Below are positions 32,164-40,245 of a DNA stretch of 64,000 nucleotides, piece after piece. The stretch spans positions 868,001 through 932,000 of the forward strand of contig NZ_NTLB01000001.1 of assembly GCF_002514725.1 (NCBI RefSeq). Direction: 5' to 3'. Made by a program: the position numbers and the translations under genes. Each line of letters opens with the position of its first letter. Position 1 is the stretch's first letter. A model generated the notes under the pieces. That model searched no databases and had not been told where the DNA came from. It saw only the letters and a program-made list of their open reading frames with translations. Source of the stretch: Mangrovitalea sediminis. GTDB taxonomy: Bacteria > Pseudomonadota > Gammaproteobacteria > Pseudomonadales > Oleiphilaceae.

Positions 32164-33657
32164 ATGTCAGGAAGACATTCGCTGCGCCGGTTCGTGCCCT
32201 GGTTGGTCCTGCTCATAGGCTGGCTGGTCACGGGCTTGCTTTGGCAGGCACTTCGCCATCACTTCGAAGCGGATGCCCGGGCGCCGCTCCAGCACAACCA
32301 GGACACCATGGTACTGTCCCTGTCGCAGGCCATCAGCGACCGGCTCGCAGGTGTTCGGCAACTGGCGCGCAGTATGGACATCGCCCCCGACCATGCCGGT
32401 GAACTCTTCGCTGCCGGGGGACAACGATTACTGCGGCGCTTCCCTGACCTCGTTGCTCTGGAATGGGCGGTCACTGTTCCCGACAGCGCCCGCGAACTGG
32501 TCGAACAGTCGCTCAGCGCCGCCGCCGGCCAATATGTCACCATCAACGATTATATCGGACCGGGACAATCCCGCGTGGCGCCCAAACAACCGCAATACCT
32601 GGTCGTTCAGCATGTGCTGCCGGCAAACGCCGATCAGGGTGCCCTGGGCCTTAACCTGTATTCCGTGCCGTTCTGGCAGACGGCACTGACGGAAGCCCTC
32701 GACAAGCACGAAGCCCGCGCAACAGCCGCCTCGACCCTGCAGAACAACGGTCAACATCAATATGCGGTACGCATCTTCGTGCCCATCAATGGCTCAGTAT
32801 CGCACCGGCCAGAGTCTCCGGCACTGCTGTGCCTGGTTTTCAAGCCGGCATCGATGGCCGCCGGCCTACTCAGGCCCTTGCTGCCGGATGGGGTCTCCAC
32901 CGCCGTCTACGACCTCGACCAATTTACCAAGCAGCCGCTGTTCACTCTGCCGGAAAACAGCCCATCAGCCGCTACCAGCAGGCCGCTCCCGACCCTACAC
33001 AGCACACTTGAATTCGCCGGTCGTCACTGGCTGGTCCTGACTACACCTACCCGCCACTATATTCTCCACGATACCCAGCTGATGCTGGAGGCCATCGTTC
33101 TATGCGGTCTGGTGCTATCCGTTTTGGTCACGCTCCTCGTCCACCGCCTCACTCGGGCGTACCAGCGCATCGAAACGGAAACCGGAGAGCAGAGACGACA
33201 ATGGCGTCGTGACCAGCAAGCACTGCAGAACAAGGAAATTGAAAAGGCCGTATTGGTGAGGGCCCTGAGCGATTGCGAACAACGCAATCGCGATTTCATC
33301 GATCTGGCCACCAGCTTTTCCTGCGAACTCGACGAAGAGGGTCGTATCGGATTCATGTCATCGCAGATCCACGACATTCTCGGCATTCCACCTGCCTCAC
33401 TGGAACACCGGCCGTTGATCGAACTTCTACCGGAAGCAGAGCAGCCCCGCTTTCAGGCCGCCCTGGACGCTAGCCGACGCGATCGGCACAGCGTTCGCCT
33501 CGACACCTTGATGCTGGATAGTCATGAACAGGCACTGCCGGTCGGCCTCCGGCTGCGACCGGTCGCCGATGCGATCAATCAGTGTCAGGGGTTCCGCGCC
33601 GTTGGTTGGGCCCTCCCCAGTGTTGTCCTGGATCAAGCCGAGCCCAATCAGGTGTAG
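32164..33657 (+). CDS. CHASE-type sensor with PAS domain and no output domain
   Basis: A 497-aa membrane protein. The ATG at 32164 has GGAG six bases upstream; a GTG at 32095 is possible. TM1 is at about residues 11-30. The periplasmic region resembles CHASE (FPDLVALEWAVTVPD, LGLNLYSVPFWQTALTEAL, with IFVPI later). TM2 is at about 310-330, followed by a coiled coil and a PAS-like domain (IDLATSFSCELDEEGRIGFMSSQIHDILGIPPASL). The chain ends after PAS without GGDEF, EAL, kinase or receiver. The extracytoplasmic part resembles that of the CHASE-GGDEF-EAL protein at 60117. It may be a truncated sensor or signal through a partner. The stop codon is well before the next gene. Confidence 0.72.
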   Translation: MSGRHSLRRFVPWLVLLIGWLVTGLLWQALRHHFEADARAPLQHNQDTMVLSLSQAISDRLAGVRQLARSMDIAPDHAGELFAAGGQRLLRRFPDLVALEWAVTVPDSARELVEQSLSAAAGQYVTINDYIGPGQSRVAPKQPQYLVVQHVLPANADQGALGLNLYSVPFWQTALTEALDKHEARATAASTLQNNGQHQYAVRIFVPINGSVSHRPESPALLCLVFKPASMAAGLLRPLLPDGVSTAVYDLDQFTKQPLFTLPENSPSAATSRPLPTLHSTLEFAGRHWLVLTTPTRHYILHDTQLMLEAIVLCGLVLSVLVTLLVHRLTRAYQRIETETGEQRRQWRRDQQALQNKEIEKAVLVRALSDCEQRNRDFIDLATSFSCELDEEGRIGFMSSQIHDILGIPPASLEHRPLIELLPEAEQPRFQAALDASRRDRHSVRLDTLMLDSHEQALPVGLRLRPVADAINQCQGFRAVGWALPSVVLDQAEPNQV

Positions 33658-33735
33658 CTGAGAAGCGCAGGGTGGGTGACACTCTCCAGGTGATGCCCCG
33701 AGGGGGTAGCGTCATCCTGTAAGTACATGGTTTAC

Positions 33736-33764
33736 CTTGCAGATTAGCCGATACAGCCCCATCT
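33736..33764 (+). promoter_or_regulatory. Sigma-32 (RpoH) type heat-shock promoter of cbpA
   Basis: A -35 element CTTGCAG (33736-33742) and a -10 element CCCCATCT (33757-33764) are separated by 14 bp. The -10 matches the sigma-32 consensus CCCCATNT exactly and the -35 matches CTTGAAA closely. The expected start near 33771 gives a 50-nt leader to the cbpA ATG. Confidence 0.68.
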
Positions 33765-33820
33765 AGAAGGGTTAACAGGCCCTGAAAGCCTTTCTCCACC
33801 ATCGCTTGGGGAATCGAATT

Positions 33821-34786
33821 ATGGAGTTTAAGGATTACTACAAGATTCTAGGCGTTAGCGAGACGGCCGACAGCGCAGAGATCAAGTCGGCCTATCGCAA
33901 GCTGGCGCGAAAATACCATCCGGATGTCAGCAAGGAAGAAAACGCCGAAGAGCACTTCAAGGAGCTGGGCGAAGCTTACGAGGTGCTCAAGGATCCCGAG
34001 AAGCGCGGCGAGTATGACCAGTTGCGCAAATACGGCGCCCGTGGTGCAGACGGCAGTTTCCGTCCGCCACCCGGATGGCAGTCCGCCACCGAATTCGGCG
34101 ATGGCGCGTTTACTGGTGCCGATGCCGCCCATTTCAGCGATTTCTTCGACGCCATCTTCGGACGCGGCGGTACGGCGCACCGGCACTATCGGACGGACGG
34201 ACGGCAATCCGGCTTCAGCATGCGGGGCGAAGACCTCCACCAGCCGATTGCACTGTTTCTTGAGGAGGCCTTCAACGGCGTCGAAAAATCCCTGCGCCTG
34301 CGCGTACCGGAGGTCGACGAACGCGGACTCATTACCCATCGCGAACGCACGCTCAAGGTGAAGATCCCGGCCGGCGTTGGCGACGGGCAACATATCCGCC
34401 TGCGGGGTCAGGGGGGACCGGGTGTTGGCGGCGGCGAACCGGGTGACCTTTACCTGGAAATCCGCATTGCCCCTCACCCGCATTTCAGGGTCCAGGAAAA
34501 GGACCTCTATCTGGATCTGCCACTCGCCCCCTGGGAGGCGGCCCTGGGCGCCGAGGTCGAAGTACCAACGCTGGCCGGTCGGGTCAAGATGAAGATTCCT
34601 GCCGGTTCACGCGAAGGTCAGCGTCTACGCCTCAAAGGCAAAGGGTTGGCCGGCAAGCCGGCTGGCGACCTATACGTCGTTTTGAGCATTGCCATGCCGC
34701 CCCAGGAAACGGAAAGTTCACGCAAACTCTTCGAACAATTGGCGAAAACCGTGCCGTTCAATCCGCGGGCACACCTGGAGGACTAA
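33821..34786 (+). CDS. cbpA: Curved DNA-binding protein CbpA (DnaJ-class co-chaperone)
   Basis: A 321-aa DnaJ homologue without a zinc finger. It has an N-terminal J domain with HPD (His33-Asp35), a Gly/Phe-rich linker (AIFGRGG) and two beta-sandwich substrate-binding domains (DLHQPIALFLEEAFNG, DLYLDLPLAPWEAALGAEVEVPTL). It should stimulate DnaK ATPase; the E. coli protein also binds curved DNA. The start at 33821 gives the typical MEFKDYYKILGV N-terminus, while the frame is open five codons upstream. cbpM follows 3 bp later. Confidence 0.95.
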   Translation: MEFKDYYKILGVSETADSAEIKSAYRKLARKYHPDVSKEENAEEHFKELGEAYEVLKDPEKRGEYDQLRKYGARGADGSFRPPPGWQSATEFGDGAFTGADAAHFSDFFDAIFGRGGTAHRHYRTDGRQSGFSMRGEDLHQPIALFLEEAFNGVEKSLRLRVPEVDERGLITHRERTLKVKIPAGVGDGQHIRLRGQGGPGVGGGEPGDLYLEIRIAPHPHFRVQEKDLYLDLPLAPWEAALGAEVEVPTLAGRVKMKIPAGSREGQRLRLKGKGLAGKPAGDLYVVLSIAMPPQETESSRKLFEQLAKTVPFNPRAHLED

Positions 34787-34789
34787 GTC

Positions 34790-35119
34790 ATGGTCAAACA
34801 TTCCCAGACGACCCTGGAAATCCTGGATGACCGCCTGCGGCTGAGCTTACGCGAGCTGAGCGTCCAGACCGGCAGCCACGCTGAATTCATCATGGATCTG
34901 GTGGAGTACGGCGTCTTGCAGCCAGAGGGCGGGCAACCCCGCGAATGGCGTTTCCCTGGCACCGACCTGATATTGATCAAACGGGCCATGCGCCTGCGCC
35001 GCGATTTTGACCTCAACCTGTCGGGTCTGGCCCTGGCGCTGGAGTTGCTGGAAGAGATCCGGATGCTGCGTCGTACCGTCGCCGAACTGGAGGAACGTCA
35101 ATGGGACGAGGAAAGCTAG
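34790..35119 (+). CDS. cbpM: Chaperone modulator CbpM
   Basis: A 109-aa MerR-like helical protein that binds the J domain of CbpA and inhibits it in E. coli. Recognisable features are LSLRELSVQTGSHAEFIMDLVEYGVLQPEG and the C-terminal helix rich in Glu, Leu and Arg (LALELLEEIRMLRRTVAELEERQ). Its start is 3 bp after the cbpA stop, so expression is coupled and probably driven by the same heat-shock-like promoter. Confidence 0.92.
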   Translation: MVKHSQTTLEILDDRLRLSLRELSVQTGSHAEFIMDLVEYGVLQPEGGQPREWRFPGTDLILIKRAMRLRRDFDLNLSGLALALELLEEIRMLRRTVAELEERQWDEES

Positions 35120-35141
35120 CCACTTCCACCTGACGATCTCC

Positions 35142-35402
35142 CTACATCTCGGAACCAAATGGTTCATCCGGACTCAAGCGTTTGTGGGTGCCGTCGCAGA
35201 ATGGCGGCGTCCCGCTTCGCTTGCAGCCGCATAACCAGAGGTACTCATTACGCTCCGCCACAAACACCAGGGGTCTGATGGCTGAGCCCTCATGGGACCC
35301 GTCGCAAAAGGGTTGATGCTGACTCCGTCCGCAGGCGCACCAGTAATAGCGCTTGCCCTGAACGACCTGTACCGCAAAGGGTGTAAGTTGCCGCGATGCC
35401 AT
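35142..35402 (-). CDS. Double CDGSH-type iron-sulfur domain protein
   Basis: An 86-aa protein with two CDGSH motifs: CACGRSQHQPFCDGSH and CGCKRSGTPPFCDGTH. Each has the three-Cys, one-His ligand set of a [2Fe-2S] cluster. GGGAGG lies nine bases before the ATG at 35402; the frame is open upstream without homology. Roles proposed for such small proteins include iron-sulfur storage and redox sensing; none can be assigned here. It converges with cbpM (22 bp between stops). Confidence 0.9.
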   Translation of the reverse strand: MASRQLTPFAVQVVQGKRYYWCACGRSQHQPFCDGSHEGSAIRPLVFVAERNEYLWLCGCKRSGTPPFCDGTHKRLSPDEPFGSEM

Positions 35403-35630
35403 GACCCAGTCCCTCCCAGTTTTGGCCCGCCCCATTATCGCCCTCGAACACCGGTGGCACCGGCGATCGACTGGCGGCATTCCACTCTACACCGATTCGA
35501 CTTTCTTGATCCGGAACAAGCAAGCAGTCATCGGTCATACGCAGGCATCTATTAGCTGCGTATAGTGGAAAAATCTCCGGTCGAGGCACCGGCCTTATCA
35601 AGACGCAGACGATAGAAAGGGAGGTTCTGT

Positions 35631-36629
35631 ATGCAACCCATCAAGATCGGTATCAACGGCTTTGGCAGGATCGGCAGACTGGCCATGCGGGCGGCCTGGG
35701 GCTGGCCTGACGTCGAATTCGTTCATATCAACGATCCAGGCGCCGATGCACGCACCCACGCCCATTTGCTGACCTACGACTCCGTCCACGGTCACTGGCA
35801 TCATGAAGCGCGTGCCGAGGAGAACCGGCTGCTTGTCGAAGATCGCAGCATTCCCGTCAGCAACGCACGCGCTGTCGATGACGTGGACTGGTCCGGCTGC
35901 GACCTGGTGCTCGAGTGTAGCGGCAAGATGCGCAAGCCCGAACTTCTACAAAGTTATCTGGACCAGGGCGTCAAGCGTGTGGTGGTCAGTGCACCGGTCA
36001 AGGGTGTGCCCAACATCGTTATGGGCGTCAACGACGGCCGCCTCGATCTCGACAAGGACCGTATCGTCACGGCCGCCTCCTGCACGACCAACTGCCTGGC
36101 ACCGGTGGTTAAGGTGATTCATGAAGGCCTGGGGATTCATCACGGCTCCATGACCACCATTCACGGCCTGACCAACGACCAGGTGGTCCTCGACGTTGCC
36201 CATAAGGATCTGCGTCGTGCCCGCGCCTGTGGTTCATCGATGATCCCGACCACCACCAACTCCGCCAAGGCCATCACGGAAATTTTTCCGGAACTGAAAG
36301 ACCACCTCAACGGCATGGCCGTGCGCGTACCTATCACCAACGCGTCCCTCACCGATTGCGTCTTCGAGGTCCAGCGCCAAACGACGGCGGAGGAGGTCAA
36401 TCAACTGCTGAAGGCGGCCTCAGAAGGTCCACTGGCGGGAATTCTGGGCTTCGAAGAGCGGGAACTCGTGTCGATCGACTTCAAGAGCGACCCTCGCTCA
36501 AGCATCGTCGACGCACCATCGACGATGGTGATCAACGGTACCCAGGTGAAGATCTATTCCTGGTACGACAACGAGTGGGGCTACTCGAACCGACTGATGG
36601 AGTTGGCCCGCCTGGTGGGCAAGGCCTGA
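35631..36629 (+). CDS. gap: Glyceraldehyde-3-phosphate dehydrogenase, ArsJ-associated type
   Basis: A 332-aa NAD-dependent dehydrogenase with INGFGRIGR Rossmann motif, catalytic Cys151 (SCTTNC) and His178. Details such as [31 protein letters not shown] with [11 protein letters not shown], and [28 protein letters not shown] resemble the GAPDH subfamily that works with ArsJ. Those enzymes form 1-arseno-3-phosphoglycerate for export, conferring arsenate resistance. No arsJ, arsC or arsR is nearby, so it may serve general glycolysis or gluconeogenesis. GGGAGG lies six bases before the ATG. Its stop codon abuts that of the convergent patatin gene. Confidence 0.9.
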   Translation: MQPIKIGINGFGRIGRLAMRAAWGWPDVEFVHINDPGADARTHAHLLTYDSVHGHWHHEARAEENRLLVEDRSIPVSNARAVDDVDWSGCDLVLECSGKMRKPELLQSYLDQGVKRVVVSAPVKGVPNIVMGVNDGRLDLDKDRIVTAASCTTNCLAPVVKVIHEGLGIHHGSMTTIHGLTNDQVVLDVAHKDLRRARACGSSMIPTTTNSAKAITEIFPELKDHLNGMAVRVPITNASLTDCVFEVQRQTTAEEVNQLLKAASEGPLAGILGFEERELVSIDFKSDPRSSIVDAPSTMVINGTQVKIYSWYDNEWGYSNRLMELARLVGKA

Positions 36630-37709
36630 TCAGAGCGGCTGCACACGATCCAGCAGGCGGCCGCTGTCGACGAGTTCGAGGAACTCGTCGCCAAGCCGCT
36701 CGCTTTCAGCCATGGCACGGCGCCAGTAGGCCTCGCGTCCATCGTCATCGTTCAGGTAATGGGTAAAATCCTTACGGTCCGGCAGTTTCCGGTGCGGTAG
36801 ACGGTGCAGGTACTCCGCGGATGGCGATACCAGGAGAACATCGGCCAACCGCCCGGGGTCGCCCTGCCGCCAGCGCAATGGTTTGTCGAACCAGCCGGGA
36901 ATCACCCGATCGGTAAAGTGGGGATAGAGGATCACCCCAGGAGTCCGATAAGGCAGGTCCAGGTGATAGTCGAGCAAGCCGCCGTCCCGATATACACCGG
37001 GCGGTGCGCCCGCGACGCCGGTCACCCCCGACATCACCATGGGAATCGATGCCGACGCCAGTAAAGCCTGACGCAGGTTTTGCGCCGTCAGCGCGACGCG
37101 GTGAGTCGTGAAATCATTGAGCGGTGCCAGGGGCATCTCATGCCCCGAAGGCGCCACCAGCACCCGCTCCAGGAAACCACCCAGCAGTCGGCGATGAATC
37201 AGGTTGGCCGCCATGACACCCACCAGTCCGGCGCCGAGACGGCCACGGGAGTCCGCCGCCAAAAGACCGCGGCTGCGGTTTATCAGGATACCCAGGCGGT
37301 AGTGGGGATTCGAGACGATCCCTTCATCCTCACCCTGCAACAGATCGTCCAGCATGATACGGCTGCGACGGCTCACCTCGGCATGATCGCTGTCCCTGGG
37401 GAAGCGCTGGATACTGTACAACTCCCCGAGACGCCGGATGCCGGCCACCGGATCAGACATACTGAGACTGGCGAAACGCCAACTTCCGATAGAGGCACCA
37501 ATCAGCGTACGCACCTGCGGCACACGCGGCAGCCACTGACCGAAAATGGCCAGATCCAGCCCCTGGATACCCAAAGCCTTGGGCCCACCTGCCGCCCCCG
37601 GGATCAGGTGCACATCCCCGGGTTGCAAGCCCTGGCGCCGCAAGTGCGCCAGGGCCCGAGTCCCGGCGCGGATCGTCAGTGCCGGCTCCTTGACCTGTAC
37701 AACAGTCAT
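36630..37709 (-). CDS. Patatin-like phospholipase
   Basis: A 359-aa protein with a patatin Ser-Asp dyad: the oxyanion-type glycine loop GAAGGPKALG, the nucleophile elbow GASIGSW (GxSxG) and YRDGGLLDYH (DGG). It is predicted to hydrolyse acyl esters of lipids, probably in the cytoplasm since no signal peptide is visible. GGAG lies upstream of the ATG. It starts 24 bp after the DUF190 gene stop and so is probably in the transcript with crcB, behind a fluoride riboswitch. Its stop is directly next to the gap stop with no spacer. Confidence 0.88.
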   Translation of the reverse strand: MTVVQVKEPALTIRAGTRALAHLRRQGLQPGDVHLIPGAAGGPKALGIQGLDLAIFGQWLPRVPQVRTLIGASIGSWRFASLSMSDPVAGIRRLGELYSIQRFPRDSDHAEVSRRSRIMLDDLLQGEDEGIVSNPHYRLGILINRSRGLLAADSRGRLGAGLVGVMAANLIHRRLLGGFLERVLVAPSGHEMPLAPLNDFTTHRVALTAQNLRQALLASASIPMVMSGVTGVAGAPPGVYRDGGLLDYHLDLPYRTPGVILYPHFTDRVIPGWFDKPLRWRQGDPGRLADVLLVSPSAEYLHRLPHRKLPDRKDFTHYLNDDDGREAYWRRAMAESERLGDEFLELVDSGRLLDRVQPL

Positions 37710-37733
37710 GCCAGCTCCGGACTCAGCATCCTG

Positions 37734-38057
37734 TCAGTCACGGCCAAGCTCACCAAAATCAACCGGTTTGCGAACACAGAACACGTGAACACCTTCCGCC
37801 GTGACCGCATCGATCAGACGGTCGGCAAGATCAGCCTCCAGCACGAACATCACCTCCACCGGCTGATCCGCCAGCTCGAAGAAGTGCCAGGAGTGTAAAT
37901 GACCGCCAGCGCCGCTCCCTTCGGCATCAAGTCGCTTTGTTACCCGCTTGATACCCAACTCCTTGGCTTTGTCGACGATCCAGTCCGTCACCCGTTTCTG
38001 ACCATGGAAACGGCTTTGGGGTGCCATGAATATGACTTCGTAGCCCGCTTGCATCAT
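37734..38057 (-). CDS. DUF190 family protein (CrcB-associated)
   Basis: A 107-aa cytoplasmic protein of the DUF190 family, PII-like in fold, often encoded next to crcB. The region RFHGQKRVTDWIVDKAKELGI, the central GAGGHLHSWHF and the C-terminal strand are typical. GGGAGG lies six bases before the ATG at 38057; a TTG six bases upstream overlaps the crcB stop and is unlikely. The gap to crcB is 2 bp. It probably modulates or senses fluoride export; the molecular function is not established. Confidence 0.82.
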   Translation of the reverse strand: MMQAGYEVIFMAPQSRFHGQKRVTDWIVDKAKELGIKRVTKRLDAEGSGAGGHLHSWHFFELADQPVEVMFVLEADLADRLIDAVTAEGVHVFCVRKPVDFGELGRD

Positions 38058-38059
38058 CT

Positions 38060-38452
38060 TCAACCTCCCAGTGTCCTACGGATAAGGACTACAGTACCTA
38101 ATCCCAGCAACGTCATCACCAAGGATCCACCCACATGGATGCCGATACCGGCCAGAGTCCAGGGCCACTTACCCTCCTGCAGCAGTGTCACCATCTCTGC
38201 CGAGAAGGTGGAGAAGGTGGTCAGCGCCCCCATGAAACCGGTAACGACGAATAAACGCCATTCCGGCGCCAACTGTGGCATCTGACTAAAAACGGCAATC
38301 GCGATGCCGATCAGGTAGGCCCCGAGCAGGTTGGCGATCAATGTACCCGGAGGGATGTTGGGAAACAGGGCGTTGAACTGCATCCCCAGCAGCCATCGGC
38401 TCACCGCTCCACAGGCGGCTCCGGCGCTGATGGCGAGAACGGAACTCCACAT
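38060..38452 (-). CDS. crcB: Fluoride ion channel CrcB/Fluc
   Basis: A 130-aa membrane protein with four hydrophobic segments that forms a dual-topology dimeric fluoride channel. Signatures are [28 protein letters not shown] and the pore [13 protein letters not shown] with its conserved Phe and Thr/Ser residues. The RBS AGAGGAC lies before the ATG. The 5' leader contains a fluoride riboswitch, so expression should rise with cytoplasmic fluoride. Confidence 0.95.
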   Translation of the reverse strand: MWSSVLAISAGAACGAVSRWLLGMQFNALFPNIPPGTLIANLLGAYLIGIAIAVFSQMPQLAPEWRLFVVTGFMGALTTFSTFSAEMVTLLQEGKWPWTLAGIGIHVGGSLVMTLLGLGTVVLIRRTLGG

Positions 38453-38524
38453 GCGCTGTCCTCTTTATCGAGATATCGAAATCTGGCTGAAGGACAGACG
38501 CACCAAGCCTGCGCACGCCTGTCC
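38453..38524 (-). promoter_or_regulatory. Expression platform between the fluoride riboswitch and crcB
   Basis: On the minus-strand RNA a 12-bp hairpin (38492-38524, arms beginning GGACAG and ending CTGTCC) follows the aptamer. The RBS region of crcB repeats GGACAG (38456-38461), so the CTGTCC arm (38492-38497) could pair with either copy. These structures are mutually exclusive: one leaves the RBS free and the other hides it. There is no U tract, so translational control is more likely than termination. Confidence 0.55.
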
Positions 38525-38529
38525 GGCGA

Positions 38530-38674
38530 TTGACGCAGGCATCATCAGCGCGGCTGAGCACGGAAGGTCCGAAAGGCCGGGCGGTTCGCGGGATGAAGCG
38601 AGCCGTCAACTGACGCGGCCGCACCGAGGACGCGCGTCTCTCGCTTCAATCCAGGCAGGAGGAATGCCATCTCC
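38530..38674 (-). ncRNA. Fluoride riboswitch (crcB motif) with an inserted helix
   Basis: The minus strand reads GGAGATGGCATTCCTCC (38674-38658), the conserved first stem and loop of the crcB motif. Further on it reads GCTGATGATGCC (ending at 38538). GGCAT in the loop (38668-38664) is complementary to ATGCC (38542-38538), the expected pseudoknot. Between them a 12-bp stem (38591-38602 with 38640-38652, one bulged base) is inserted, longer than in the compact aptamers whose structures are known. It directly precedes crcB, which is the cognate gene. Confidence 0.85.
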
Positions 38675-38684
38675 AGAAAGCAGA

Positions 38685-38712
38685 ATTCTACCGATCTGGA
38701 CTGAACTGGCAA
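38685..38712 (-). promoter_or_regulatory. Sigma-70 promoter of the fluoride-responsive operon
   Basis: On the minus strand TTGCCA (38712-38707) and TAGAAT (38690-38685) are separated by 16 bp, each one base off consensus. The predicted start near 38678 places the first riboswitch stem at the very 5' end of the transcript. The -35 element touches the stop of the upstream CDF gene. Confidence 0.7.
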
Positions 38713-38713
38713 G

Positions 38714-40111
38714 TCAACCGTGATGACGCGCGTGCGCAACGCCCACCGGTTCGGCATGTACGACCAGGGTACCGATTTCCGGGTACTGCACACGCAACGA
38801 CTCTTCCAGCCGCTGAGTCAATTCGTGCACCCGCCCCACCGGGACTTCGGGTGGGAACAGGCAATGAAAACTGACATAAAGGCCATCGGCACTATCATGC
38901 ACGTGCAGTTCGTGAACGCTCTGGATATCGGGTTCGGACGACACCAAGTGCCGAATCGTCGTTTCCAGCTCGTGGATGCGCGAAGCAGACACGGGGCGCC
39001 CGCGGGATTCGTGATGGCTGACGGGGTCGATATGGATATCGACACGCACCTCGCCAGCGAGGTCGCTCTCCAGGGTATTCTCCAACTGTGTTACGTGCTC
39101 GTGAGCCCGCTCTATGGTCCAGCGCTCATCCACTTCCGCATCGAAACCGATATGCTTGACCCCGCCGACCTGATAGACACGGACATTGTGGACCGGCAGT
39201 TGGAAGCGCGCGGAAACGGCCCTGACAGCATCGACCAGACTCTCGTTGTCCAGGCTCAGGGGCGTCGCGATAAGCGTGATGTCCGAATCCGGCAATTCCG
39301 TGCGAATACTCGACAGCATCTGCGCTTTCAGCTGCTCGACCTGCTCCAGCGACAACCCGCGCGACACCGCGACCTGTACCTCTGCCACGAGGGTCGCACC
39401 GACCAGCCGCGCCCGGACCTGCTGCACCTTGGCCACCCCAGGCACCAGCGAAACAATGCGGGTCAGGTTGTCAGCCGCACCTTCCGGCGCCGAATCGATC
39501 AACACATCCACGGTACGCCGCCCCAGACGGTATCCTGCCAGCATCACGAACAGCGCCACGGCAATCGCCGCCACCGCATCGGCGCGGGGCCAGATCAGGG
39601 TGAGCAACAGACCGACCAATACCGCCGCGGAACTGAGGATATCCGAGGTGAAATGCAGGGCATCCGCTTCCAGGGCCTGACTGCCGGTCTCGGCAGCCAC
39701 CTTACGCAGGGCCTTGGCACGAGTGAAATCGATCACCATGGACAACAGGATCACCGCCAGCGCATACCAGGTAACCTTGACGTCCCGGGACCCTTCAGCC
39801 AGCCGGCTGACCGCCTCGTAAATAACCCAGCCGCCCGTTGCAAACAGCAATCCCGTTTCAACCAGCGCCGACAGGCTTTCCACCTTGCCGTGGCCAAAGG
39901 GATGCTCAGCATCCGCCGGCTTGTCAGCCACCCGGACCGCCAACCAGGTCAGTGTCGCCGCGCCCAGATCCAGCAGGGCATGGGCAGCTTCAGAAAGGAT
40001 GGCCAGACTGCCCGTCATCAGGCCGACAACCAGTTTGGCAACGGCCAGAAACAGACTGGCCAGCATGGATGAGAAGGCGACCGCACTCTTCGCCTGGGAT
40101 GCTTCGCTCAA
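38714..40111 (-). CDS. Cation diffusion facilitator family metal exporter
   Basis: A 465-aa membrane protein. Six hydrophobic segments carry two HxxxD metal-site motifs (SEAAHALLDLGA and DALHFTSDILSS), typical of Zn2+/Co2+/Fe2+/Mn2+:H+ antiporters. FGHGKVESLSALVE is a further family mark. The C-terminal part is unusually long, with what look like two or three successive ferredoxin-like dimerisation domains ending in His-rich sequence (GVAHARHHG). The start is a TTG at 40111 behind GGGGAG; no ATG fits better. The metal is not predictable. It ends just upstream of the crcB promoter. Confidence 0.88.
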   Translation of the reverse strand: MSEASQAKSAVAFSSMLASLFLAVAKLVVGLMTGSLAILSEAAHALLDLGAATLTWLAVRVADKPADAEHPFGHGKVESLSALVETGLLFATGGWVIYEAVSRLAEGSRDVKVTWYALAVILLSMVIDFTRAKALRKVAAETGSQALEADALHFTSDILSSAAVLVGLLLTLIWPRADAVAAIAVALFVMLAGYRLGRRTVDVLIDSAPEGAADNLTRIVSLVPGVAKVQQVRARLVGATLVAEVQVAVSRGLSLEQVEQLKAQMLSSIRTELPDSDITLIATPLSLDNESLVDAVRAVSARFQLPVHNVRVYQVGGVKHIGFDAEVDERWTIERAHEHVTQLENTLESDLAGEVRVDIHIDPVSHHESRGRPVSASRIHELETTIRHLVSSEPDIQSVHELHVHDSADGLYVSFHCLFPPEVPVGRVHELTQRLEESLRVQYPEIGTLVVHAEPVGVAHARHHG

Positions 40112-40245
40112 GAAACCATCTCCCCAACATGTGTAGGTTTTCCGTCGGTCGCCCCATCTCTACCGGAAAGCGCCTAAGGGGGTTAGATCGTAACGGCAAC
40201 GCGTATGTCGCAAAGCGACCGGGTGCAGCGGGCCGTTCGGCCACA

